Origin: Flavobacterium sp.
Lineage (GTDB): Bacteria > Bacteroidota > Bacteroidia > Flavobacteriales > Flavobacteriaceae
Direction: 5' to 3'
DNA length: 64,000 nucleotides
Assembly (NCBI RefSeq): GCF_025352015.1
Contig: NZ_JANXUG010000079.1
Span: 20,342-84,341 of the forward strand
In this document: positions 54,669 to 62,278 of the stretch, piece by piece
Position numbering within the stretch: position 1 is the stretch's first letter
Layout: each line of letters starts with the position of its first letter
Program-made: the position numbers and the translations under genes
The notes under the pieces: model-generated
Told to the model about the DNA's origin: nothing
Databases searched by the model: none
The model's input: only the letters and a program-made list of their open reading frames with translations

Positions 54669-55736
54669 ATGATGTTAAAAACTACTTCCGAAATCGATAT
54701 AGTAAGAGTTAAAGCCTCTAAAATTAATGAAATCGATTTTGAAAATCTTGCCTTTGGAAATGTATTTACGGATCATATGTTGGTTTGCGATTTTAAAGAC
54801 GGGCAATGGCAAAAACCAATTATTAAACCATACGAACCCTTTTTAATAGATCCTTCGGCAAAAGTTTTCCATTATGGTCAAGCCATTTTTGAGGGTATGA
54901 AAGCGTATCGTGACGAAAATGATGCTATTTGGCTTTTTAGACCCGACCAAAACTTGGATCGCTTTAACAAATCTGCGGTGCGAATGGCAATGCCCGAGAT
55001 TACTGAAGACATCTTCATTGGTGGTTTAAAAACTATTGTTGATCTTGAACGCAATTGGGTAAAAAAAGGTTTGGGTAACACTTTATATATTAGACCGTTT
55101 ATGATTGCTATTGGTTCTGGTGTTATTGCCCAACCCTCCACACAATATAAGTTTATGATTATTCTATCACCAGCCCGTTCTTATTATTCAGGCGAAGTGA
55201 AAGTAATTATTGCGGAACACTACAGTCGAGCTGCTAATGGCGGAATTGGCGCAGCGAAAGCGGCAGGTAATTATTCATCGCAGTTTTATCCCCAAAAATT
55301 GGCACAGGAAAAAGGTTTCCAACAAATCATTTGGACAGATGATGCTACGCATACGAAACTCGAAGAAGCGGGCACTATGAATGTTTTCTTTAGAATTAAT
55401 GATACCATATATACTGCGCCAACTAGTGAAAGAATCTTGGACGGTGTTACACGCAAAAGTTTGATTGCTATTGCAAAACGTGACGGAATAAAAGTAGAAG
55501 AACGAACAGTACTGGTTGATGAAATTGTTTCAGGTGCTAAAGACGGTACTTTAAAAGAAATTTTCGGGGTAGGTACTGCTGCCGTAGTTAGTCCAATTGT
55601 TGGATTTCAGTACCAAGAACAGTATTATGAATTACCAATTATACAAAATTCTATTGCCTTACTGCTAAAAGACACGTTAACCAAAATTCAATATAAACTG
55701 GCAGAAGACACTTTTGGTTGGACAGTGAAAGTGTAG
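54669..55736 (+). CDS. ilvE: Branched-chain amino acid aminotransferase
   Basis: PLP fold-type IV enzyme that transfers the amino group between glutamate and the branched-chain 2-oxo acids. 355 residues, the longer (BCAT2-like) variant: FHYGQAIFEGMKAYRDEN, LYIRPFMIAIGSG, the PLP lysine in GGIGAAKAAGNYSSQFYPQKLAQEKGFQQIIWTD, EEAGTMNVFF and LDGVTRKSLIAIA. Start: Met at 54669 or the next Met. Closed by a strong terminator. The Leu/Val dehydrogenase at 58378 works on the same substrates. Confidence 0.95.
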   Translation: MMLKTTSEIDIVRVKASKINEIDFENLAFGNVFTDHMLVCDFKDGQWQKPIIKPYEPFLIDPSAKVFHYGQAIFEGMKAYRDENDAIWLFRPDQNLDRFNKSAVRMAMPEITEDIFIGGLKTIVDLERNWVKKGLGNTLYIRPFMIAIGSGVIAQPSTQYKFMIILSPARSYYSGEVKVIIAEHYSRAANGGIGAAKAAGNYSSQFYPQKLAQEKGFQQIIWTDDATHTKLEEAGTMNVFFRINDTIYTAPTSERILDGVTRKSLIAIAKRDGIKVEERTVLVDEIVSGAKDGTLKEIFGVGTAAVVSPIVGFQYQEQYYELPIIQNSIALLLKDTLTKIQYKLAEDTFGWTVKV

Positions 55737-55759
55737 TTTTTATCTTAGTTTCTAATAAT

Positions 55760-55788
55760 AACTCCGAAATTCACTCGGAGTTTTTTTA
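55760..55788 (+). terminator. Terminator of ilvE
   Basis: Arms AACTCCGA / TCGGAGTT with a 7-base loop, followed by TTTTTTATT; 24 bases past the stop codon. Confidence 0.85.
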
Positions 55789-55913
55789 TTTTAATTTTTT
55801 TGCCGTGAAGGTTCTTTTAAGTTTACGTAAAGCATTTTATTGTAATACTTTGAAAAGTAGTTTTAACACTTGTGGTGAAATTTGCTTTTTGTTTATTTTC
55901 AATTATAATTTAT

Positions 55914-55950
55914 AAAAAAAAGTCCAAAAATCTATTCGATTTTTGGACAT
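55914..55950 (-). terminator. Terminator of the DUF3276 gene
   Basis: Perfect 11-base arms GTCCAAAAATC / GATTTTTGGAC with loop TATTC (55922-55948), followed on the minus strand by a T run. The 120 bases between this and the ilvE terminator hold no credible gene. Confidence 0.8.
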
Positions 55951-55977
55951 AATCTGTTAAGCTCAATTCTTATTGCT

Positions 55978-56355
55978 TTAAATATCTTCAAAATTTATAT
56001 CCGTGAAACTTTTTTCTGAAGCTGGTTTTTCTTCAGCAGTATCCGGGTTAAATTCTTTTTTGAAATCTTTTTGATGTCTTTCAGAGATTACTTCTTCGCC
56101 TTTGTGGTTTAAAACATAAGCCGTCATTTCTTCTAAAATTTCAGAGAAAGCAACAAAGTCTTCCTTGTATAAATAAATTTTATGTTTTTTGAAATGAAAT
56201 GAACCATCTTCTTCGGTAAACTTTTTACTTTCGGTAATGGTAATGTAGTAATCATCTGCTTTGGTAGCTCTCACATCGAAAAAGTAGGTTCTTCTTCCTG
56301 CTCTTAAAACTTTAGAAAAAATCTCATCTTTTTCTAACATATCATTTTCTCTCAT
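55978..56355 (-). CDS. DUF3276 (PUR-like) nucleic acid-binding protein
   Basis: 125 residues: EIFSKVLRAGRRTYFFDVRATKADDYYITITESKKFTEEDGSFHFKKHKIYLYKEDFVAFSEIL is the PUR repeat that gives DUF3276 its fold, shared with the Borrelia regulator BpuR. The fold binds single-stranded DNA or RNA, which makes a regulatory role likely. The C-terminal 35 residues are acidic and low in complexity. It is monocistronic, with a terminator downstream. Confidence 0.9.
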   Translation of the reverse strand: MRENDMLEKDEIFSKVLRAGRRTYFFDVRATKADDYYITITESKKFTEEDGSFHFKKHKIYLYKEDFVAFSEILEEMTAYVLNHKGEEVISERHQKDFKKEFNPDTAEEKPASEKSFTDINFEDI

Positions 56356-56426
56356 AATTATTTAAGTCAATTAATATTATTTCTAATCAGTTCAAAAATG
56401 GTAATTTTTTTGTTACTAAACAACAT

Positions 56427-58184
56427 TTAGTTTAATTCTTTTTCCGAAAGTTGTTTTGCATACAATTTGGCATAATAACCATCTTGGTTTAGTAACTGAT
56501 TGTGAGAACCTTCTTGGATGATTTGACCTTCGTCAATAATAATAATTTTGTCTGCATTTTTTGCCGAAGAAACTCTATGACTTACAATAATCGTGGTCGT
56601 ATCTTTAGATATTTCTAGAAAATTATTCAAAATTTGCTCCTCGGTTTCAGTATCCACAGCTGAAAGACAATCGTCAAAAAGTAATATTTTTGGTTTTTTG
56701 ATAATCGCCCGAGCAATAGAAACTCGTTGCTTTTGTCCACCCGAAAGTGTAATACCTCTTTCGCCCAAAATAGTTTCATATTGTGTATTGAAGTTCATAA
56801 TATTATCGTGAACCACTGCATTTTTTGCTGCAAATTTTACTTCTTCATCTGTAGCATTTTCTTTGCCAAATTTGATGTTATTCTTTATGGTATCCGAAAA
56901 AAGAAAAGCATCTTGAGGTACAATGCCAATACATTTTCTCAAATCGTATAAATTGATTTCATCAATCTTTTTGCCGTCAATCGTGATGCTACCCTGTTTG
57001 ATGTCGTGCATTCTAGTAAGCAACGAAAGAATACTTGATTTTCCTGAACCTGTTTTGCCCAAAATAGCCAACGTTTCTCCTTTTTTTACTTCAAACGAAA
57101 TATTTTGTAAAGCAACAATACCTGTGTCTTGATACGTAAAAGTGACGTTTTTGAATTCAATATCTCCAAAAATAGTGGTGTTTCCTATTGCTTTATTTTT
57201 AATCTCGGGTTCTATTTTTAAAAACTCATTAATTCGTTTTTGTGATGCTTCTGCCTCTTGAACTAAAGACGAAACCCAACCAATTGATGCTACGGGCCAA
57301 GTCAACATATTGACATATAAAATAAATTCAGCAATGGTTCCAATACTTTTTATGGTTCCATTTATGTACATCATTCCACCAAAATAAATAACAATTAAGT
57401 TACTTACACCAATTAATGCTATCATTAACGGGCCAAACAGCGATTGTACACCTGCCAAACTCATACTTTTAGTTTTACTTTCGTGCGCCAAATCATTCAA
57501 ATTATTTTGATATTGTTTTTCCAGAGCGTAGGCTTTCACGACACGAATTCCTGAAAAAATTTCCTGTGTAAAGCTGGAAACTTTCGACAAGTATTGTTGA
57601 AAAATAGTACTGCGTTTGTTAATTTCTTTACTCAATTTGAAAATGATGAAAGATAATATTGGCAACGGCAAAATAGTGTACAATGTCAATCGTGGTGATA
57701 CGTCATACATATATACTATAACCACTGTAAATCTTATGAACGTATTAATGGTATACATTACCGCTGGTCCAACATACATTCTAACTTTTGCAGTGTCTTC
57801 ACTAATACGGTTCATCAAATCGCCCGTGCGGTTGCGCTTATAAAAATTTTGGTCTAAAACTTCATAATGTTTAAAGACTTCGTTTTTTAAATCAAACTCT
57901 ATGTTCCGCGACATTACAATCAGGGTTTGCCGCATCAAAAATGTTAAAACACCAGCAATAAGTGTGGTGCCAATAATCCAAAAAATATTATGAATTAATT
58001 CATTTTTAATGAGTTCAATACTCAAGTTATTTTTATGAAAATCTTCAATGGCCTTGAACGATTTACTAATGAGTTTAGGTGTGAATAATGCAAAAATTTG
58101 TGCTATAATAGTGATACCAATTCCTAATAAAAAATGGAATTTATATTTAACAAAGTATTTGTTTAAATACTGAAGTTCTTTCAT
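56427..58184 (-). CDS. ABC exporter (MsbA/MdlA-like), fused permease and ATPase
   Basis: 585 residues: six membrane spans (about 15-310), then the ATPase domain with Walker A GKTGSGKSS, Q loop GIVPQDAFLFS, LSGGQKQR, Walker B ILLFDDCLSAVDTETE and the H-loop VSHRVSS. The catalytic Glu after Walker B is Asp (FDDCLS), as in the non-canonical half of heterodimeric exporters such as MdlA/LmrC; a second, canonical half would be expected elsewhere. Substrate likely lipid or drug, by family. Monocistronic, divergent from the dehydrogenase gene. Confidence 0.93.
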   Translation of the reverse strand: MKELQYLNKYFVKYKFHFLLGIGITIIAQIFALFTPKLISKSFKAIEDFHKNNLSIELIKNELIHNIFWIIGTTLIAGVLTFLMRQTLIVMSRNIEFDLKNEVFKHYEVLDQNFYKRNRTGDLMNRISEDTAKVRMYVGPAVMYTINTFIRFTVVIVYMYDVSPRLTLYTILPLPILSFIIFKLSKEINKRSTIFQQYLSKVSSFTQEIFSGIRVVKAYALEKQYQNNLNDLAHESKTKSMSLAGVQSLFGPLMIALIGVSNLIVIYFGGMMYINGTIKSIGTIAEFILYVNMLTWPVASIGWVSSLVQEAEASQKRINEFLKIEPEIKNKAIGNTTIFGDIEFKNVTFTYQDTGIVALQNISFEVKKGETLAILGKTGSGKSSILSLLTRMHDIKQGSITIDGKKIDEINLYDLRKCIGIVPQDAFLFSDTIKNNIKFGKENATDEEVKFAAKNAVVHDNIMNFNTQYETILGERGITLSGGQKQRVSIARAIIKKPKILLFDDCLSAVDTETEEQILNNFLEISKDTTTIIVSHRVSSAKNADKIIIIDEGQIIQEGSHNQLLNQDGYYAKLYAKQLSEKELN

Positions 58185-58329
58185 AGAAATTTAATAGAAT
58201 TAGATTTTAAAATCAAATTGTTGTTAAAAAGCTGAACATTGTTTAATTATCATATTCTCTATTAAAACTGATTTTAGTGACAAATTACTAATTTTTATTA
58301 CTTTTAGTAAATTTTATTGAATATAATTT

Positions 58330-58337
58330 TAATTTTG
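58330..58337 (+). promoter_or_regulatory. -7 promoter element of the Leu/Val dehydrogenase gene
   Basis: TAATTTTG fits TAnnTTTG, 41 bases before the start codon at 58378. Confidence 0.5.
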
Positions 58338-58377
58338 TTTGAACTTCTTAAGATAACCTTACTTAATAATTTACATT

Positions 58378-59484
58378 ATGACATCTGAAATCATCACACC
58401 ACTTGAGCTTAAAAAAATGGATCCAGTTTTTGGTCAGCTATCTTTTGATAATCACGAACAAATTGTTTTTTGTAATGACAAAGATACAGGATTAAAAGCG
58501 ATTATTGGAATTCACAATACAGTGATGGGACCTGCACTGGGCGGAACAAGAATGTGGAATTATGCTAACGAATGGGAAGCATTGAACGATGTTTTGCGAC
58601 TTTCACGTGGCATGACTTATAAGTCAGCCATTACAGGATTGAATCTTGGTGGTGGAAAAGCAGTGATTATGGGCGATGCTAAAGCAGATAAAACTCCGGA
58701 AATGATAACCCGTTTTGGTCAGTTTGTCAACTCATTAAGTGGAAAATACATTACTGCCGAAGATGTAGGAACCACAACAGAAGACATGGACAGAATTCAT
58801 GAAGTTACCAAATTTGTTACTGGAATTTCTATAGAAAAAGGAGGTTCAGGCAATCCTTCTCCCGTAACAGCTTATGGGGTTTTTATGGGAATGAAAGCAG
58901 CAGCCAAGCATCAATATGGTTCTGATAATTTAGAGGGTAAGAAAGTTTTGGTACAGGGAACCGGTCATGTGGGCGAAACGTTAATCAGTCATTTGGTAAA
59001 GGAAGGTGCCATTGTTTTTGTATCGGATATTCATCAGGATAAAATGGAGAATATGGTTTCAAAATACGGTGCCAAAATTTTCACAGGTGCAGATATATAC
59101 AGTGCAGATGTTGATATTTATTCGCCTTGCGCTTTGGGAGCCACCATCAATGACGATACTGTTTATAAAATCAAAGCTAAAGTTATTGCTGGTGCAGCCA
59201 ATAATCAACTAGCCGTTGAAGCCTTTCACGGATCAATTTTAAAAGCACGAGGCATTACTTATGCACCAGATTTCTTGATTAATGCTGGGGGAATCATCAA
59301 TGTGTATGGCGAATTATATAAATATACTGACGGTGAGGCAATCAGAAAAACAGAAAACATCTATAACACTACACTTGAAATTTTTAGTTTTGCTGATAAA
59401 AATAATTTGACCACACAACAAGCTGCCATGCAAATTGCAGAAAACAGAATTAACCAAAGAAAAAAAGAAAACGCTGCAAAATAA
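58378..59484 (+). CDS. Leucine/phenylalanine/valine dehydrogenase
   Basis: NAD-dependent oxidative deamination of branched-chain amino acids. 368 residues: GTRMWNY, the catalytic lysine region GLNLGGGKAVIMGDA (second Lys in GGGKA), the Rossmann motif VLVQGTGHVGETL and CALGATINDDTV with INAGGIINV are the Glu/Leu/Phe/Val dehydrogenase signatures; the lack of the longer N-terminus excludes a hexameric glutamate dehydrogenase. Probably works with IlvE in branched-chain metabolism. A hairpin at 59518 follows. Confidence 0.93.
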   Translation: MTSEIITPLELKKMDPVFGQLSFDNHEQIVFCNDKDTGLKAIIGIHNTVMGPALGGTRMWNYANEWEALNDVLRLSRGMTYKSAITGLNLGGGKAVIMGDAKADKTPEMITRFGQFVNSLSGKYITAEDVGTTTEDMDRIHEVTKFVTGISIEKGGSGNPSPVTAYGVFMGMKAAAKHQYGSDNLEGKKVLVQGTGHVGETLISHLVKEGAIVFVSDIHQDKMENMVSKYGAKIFTGADIYSADVDIYSPCALGATINDDTVYKIKAKVIAGAANNQLAVEAFHGSILKARGITYAPDFLINAGGIINVYGELYKYTDGEAIRKTENIYNTTLEIFSFADKNNLTTQQAAMQIAENRINQRKKENAAK

Positions 59485-59509
59485 AGCCGTTTCAAAATAA
59501 AATAATTCC

Positions 59510-59544
59510 TATTTTTGCAAAGCGAAAGAAATTCTTTCGCTTTG
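59510..59544 (+). promoter_or_regulatory. nusB promoter element overlapped by a perfect hairpin
   Basis: TATTTTTGC (59510-59518) fits TAnnTTTGC. The adjacent 11-base inverted repeat CAAAGCGAAAG / CTTTCGCTTTG (59518-59544, loop AAATT) begins at the last base of that element. It may end the dehydrogenase transcript or form the very 5' end of the nusB message; TTAATTTT after it is a weak T tract. Confidence 0.5.
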
Positions 59545-59566
59545 TTAATTTTAAAAGTTCTTTCAG

Positions 59567-60511
59567 GTGTTAAACAGAAGACATATTCGTGTAAAAGTAA
59601 TGCAATCTATTTATGCATTACATCAAAAAAGTTCTGATGATATTGAAAAAGAAGAGAAGTTTTTGCTTCACAGCATCGATAGCATTCAAGATTTGTATTT
59701 AATCATGGTCTCGTGTTTGATAGAAATCAGAAAGAAAGAAGTAATCTTCCTGGAAACTTCGAGCAAAAAACATTTGGCCACAACCGAAGAAAAAAACCCC
59801 AACCAAAAGTTTGCCAACAATGCTGTTCTACTATTATTAGAGGATAGCGCAACTGTGCGCAGTGCTATTGCGAAAAGAAAAATCAATAATTGGGAGTTGA
59901 ACGATGATTATATTTTGATTTTACTACACGAAATCAAACAAAGTTCCCTGTATGCAAAATATATGATGAACAAAAAATCATCTTTTGAGGAGGATAAAGA
60001 TTTTGTAATAGACATGTTTACCGAATTGATTGCGCCAAACGACAAATTATACGAATATCTTGAAGATCATAAACTTACCTGGGTTGATGATATTCCGCTG
60101 GTTAATACACAAATTTTAAAGCAGCTTAAACAAGTCACCGACACACAAGATTTCAGAGTCACTAAATTGTATAAAGACGACGAAGACAAAGAGTTTGTGA
60201 GTTTGTTGTTTAAAAAAACAGTTCTCAACGAAATAGATTTAGCCAAAGAATATATTGATAAAACACCCAATTGGGATGCCGAAAGAATTGCCGAAATAGA
60301 TACGATTATTTTAAAAATGGCTATCTGTGAATTTTTAAAATTCCCATCTATTCCTGTAAAAGTAACCATCAACGAGTATCTTGAAATTGCCAAAGAGTAC
60401 TCTACTCCAAAAAGCAGTCTTTTTATCAATGGAATTTTAGATAATTTAGTAAAAGAATTTCAACACGAAAATAAAATCCAAAAAACAGGAAGAGGATTAA
60501 TTCAAAATTAA
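59567..60511 (+). CDS. nusB: Transcription antitermination protein NusB (long Bacteroidota form)
   Basis: 314 residues from a GTG start (MLNRRHIRVKVMQSIYALHQKSSDDIEKEEKFL). The N-terminal LNRRHIRVKVMQSIYA and C-terminal RIAEIDTIILKMAICEFLKFPSIPVKVTINEYLEIAKEYSTPKSSLFINGILDNLVKE are NusB hallmarks; between them lies an extra stretch of about 150 residues found in Bacteroidota NusB but not in the 140-residue E. coli protein. It acts with NusE at boxA in rRNA antitermination. yajC follows at 11 bases. Confidence 0.93.
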   Translation: MLNRRHIRVKVMQSIYALHQKSSDDIEKEEKFLLHSIDSIQDLYLIMVSCLIEIRKKEVIFLETSSKKHLATTEEKNPNQKFANNAVLLLLEDSATVRSAIAKRKINNWELNDDYILILLHEIKQSSLYAKYMMNKKSSFEEDKDFVIDMFTELIAPNDKLYEYLEDHKLTWVDDIPLVNTQILKQLKQVTDTQDFRVTKLYKDDEDKEFVSLLFKKTVLNEIDLAKEYIDKTPNWDAERIAEIDTIILKMAICEFLKFPSIPVKVTINEYLEIAKEYSTPKSSLFINGILDNLVKEFQHENKIQKTGRGLIQN

Positions 60512-60522
60512 AATAATTTATT

Positions 60523-60798
60523 ATGGGACAAATAAGTCAGTTTTTGCCGTTTTTATTAATGTTTGTGGTCATCTATTTTTTCATGATCAGACCACAACAA
60601 AAGAAAGTTAAACAAGAAAAAGAATTCGAATCAGCCTTGAAAGTGGGCGATAAAATTATTACCAAAAGTGGTTTTCATGGAAAAATAAGTGAATTATCAG
60701 AGGCATCTGCAATTATTGAAACCATGTCTGGAAAACTAAAAATTGAACGTTCCGCCATTTCGTTAGAACTTACCGCAGCTTTAAATAATAAAGTATAG
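60523..60798 (+). CDS. yajC: Preprotein translocase subunit YajC
   Basis: 91 residues: one membrane span (FLPFLLMFVVIYFFMI, about 5-20), then RPQQKKVKQEKEFESALKVGDKIITKSGFHGKISELSEASAIIETMSGKLKIERSAISL, the YajC cytoplasmic domain. It joins SecDF at the translocon. Downstream of nusB, as often in Bacteroidota. Confidence 0.96.
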   Translation: MGQISQFLPFLLMFVVIYFFMIRPQQKKVKQEKEFESALKVGDKIITKSGFHGKISELSEASAIIETMSGKLKIERSAISLELTAALNNKV

Positions 60799-60813
60799 TG
60801 TTTACATCAAAAA

Positions 60814-60878
60814 AAAACCGCAAATTTTAAGATGATTTTATTACTTTAAGTAATTTTAATCTATGAAATTGCGGTTTT
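60814..60878. terminator. Branched hairpin between yajC and pepT
   Basis: Outer arms AAAACCGCAA (60814-60823) and TTGCGGTTTT (60869-60878), with an inner TTACTT / AAGTAA pair. It ends at the pepT stop codon (60877) and has A and T runs outside, so it can serve both convergent genes. Confidence 0.55.
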
Positions 60879-62175
60879 ATTCTTTTAGTTTTGACTTACT
60901 ATTACTTTTTTTTTTCTTCTCTTTCTTTTTAGAAAAATCAGTCGTTGCCGTAAGTTCTGCAATTCTCACAATGACATCTACAGCTTTTTGCATACTTTCT
61001 ACCGGAACGTACTCATACTTACCATGAAAATTATGTCCGCCAGCAAAAATATTGGGACATGGCAATCCCATATAAGATAATCGGCAACCGTCAGTTCCGC
61101 CACGGATAGGTTTTATCAGCGGTTTGATGCCTAAAGATTTCATAGCTTTTTCTGCCAAATCGACAATAAATAGTACCGGTTCAACCTTTTCTTTCATGTT
61201 GTAATATTGGTCTTTGATGGTCGTGATTACTATAGCCTCGCCAAATTGTTTTGCAAATTTCCTGTTGAACTTCTTTGTAATTTTGTGAATTAACTCTTTA
61301 CGCTTTTTGAATTTTTTTCGATCATGATCTCGAATGATTAATTCCAATTTAGTTTCTTCAATGCTTCCTTGTAATTGTGTAACATGAAAGAACCCTTCGT
61401 AACCTTTTGTTTCTTGCGGTGTTTCGTGCTTTGGCAATTCGTTGATAAAATCATTGGCAATGAGCATAGAATTTATCATTTTGCCTTTAGCATAACCAGG
61501 ATGCACGCTTTTGCCTTTGAAGGTAATTTTTACGCCTGCCGCATTAAAATTTTCATACTCTAGTTCACCTATCTGACTGCCGTCCATGGTGTAAGCCCAG
61601 TTGGCACCAAATTTTTCAACATCAAATAAATCGGCACCGCGACCTATTTCTTCATCGGGTGTAAACCCTACACGAATTTTTCCGTGTTTGATTTGCGGAT
61701 TGTTTATTAAATATTCCATGGCGGTGACAATCTCTGTAATTCCGGCTTTATCATCGGCGCCAAGCAGCGTTAAACCATCCGTTGTAATCAAGGTTTGTCC
61801 TTTATATATCAATAAATCTTTGAAATAAGATGGCGACAACACAATATTATGCTCTTCGTTGAGCACAATATCTTTACCATCATAATTAGAAATTATTTGA
61901 GGTTTTACATCCTTACCCGTAAAATCGGGAGTGGTATCATAGTGCGATACAAACCCAATGGTTGGCACAGCCTCATCTATAGTAGCAGGCAAAGTTGCCA
62001 TTAAATAACCGTTTTTGTCAATGGTAACTTCTGTCATCCCAATAGCTTTTAGCTCGGCTACTAGTTTCTTGGCTAAAACCAATTGTTTCTTGGTACTTGG
62101 CGTTGTTGTAGAGTCAGCATCCGATTCGGTATCGATGATAACGTAGCTGATAAAACGGTCGATGAGGTGTTGCAT
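60877..62175 (-). CDS. pepT: Peptidase T (tripeptide aminopeptidase)
   Basis: Zinc metallopeptidase that frees the N-terminal residue of tripeptides. 432 residues: [14 protein letters not shown] (zinc His and Asp), [24 protein letters not shown] with the catalytic Glu, and [22 protein letters not shown]. The C-terminal tail [17 protein letters not shown] is unusually lysine-rich and probably disordered, longer than in E. coli PepT. The minus-strand TATATTTGC promoter element (62191-62199) is flanked by three heptamer repeats. Confidence 0.95.
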   Translation of the reverse strand: MQHLIDRFISYVIIDTESDADSTTTPSTKKQLVLAKKLVAELKAIGMTEVTIDKNGYLMATLPATIDEAVPTIGFVSHYDTTPDFTGKDVKPQIISNYDGKDIVLNEEHNIVLSPSYFKDLLIYKGQTLITTDGLTLLGADDKAGITEIVTAMEYLINNPQIKHGKIRVGFTPDEEIGRGADLFDVEKFGANWAYTMDGSQIGELEYENFNAAGVKITFKGKSVHPGYAKGKMINSMLIANDFINELPKHETPQETKGYEGFFHVTQLQGSIEETKLELIIRDHDRKKFKKRKELIHKITKKFNRKFAKQFGEAIVITTIKDQYYNMKEKVEPVLFIVDLAEKAMKSLGIKPLIKPIRGGTDGCRLSYMGLPCPNIFAGGHNFHGKYEYVPVESMQKAVDVIVRIAELTATTDFSKKKEKKKKSNSKSKLKE

Positions 62176-62190
62176 ATTACCTATTTTTAA

Positions 62191-62199
62191 GCAAATATA
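62191..62199 (-). promoter_or_regulatory. -7 promoter element of pepT, next to heptamer repeats
   Basis: Minus-strand TATATTTGC matches TAnnTTTGC, 15 bases before the start codon at 62175. Three TTTTAGA units begin 3 bases upstream (62203-62223). Confidence 0.6.
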
Positions 62200-62202
62200 G
62201 GG

Positions 62203-62223
62203 TTTTAGATTTTAGATTTTAGA
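62203..62223. repeat. Tandem heptamer array (three units) upstream of pepT
   Basis: TTTTAGA repeated three times without change, directly upstream of the pepT -7 element, where the spacer and -33 region should lie. The same arrangement, with a different heptamer, is seen at rplS (9478-9512). Confidence 0.8.
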
Positions 62224-62278
62224 TTTCGAGTTAAGGATGGTTTTTTTTATACCTTTACTACTCAAAGATTTTGAAAAA

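Noticed and set aside
55718..55915. 65-codon plus-strand frame after ilvE
   Set aside because: Overlaps the end of ilvE and contains the ilvE terminator hairpin; composition is that of A+T-rich spacer.
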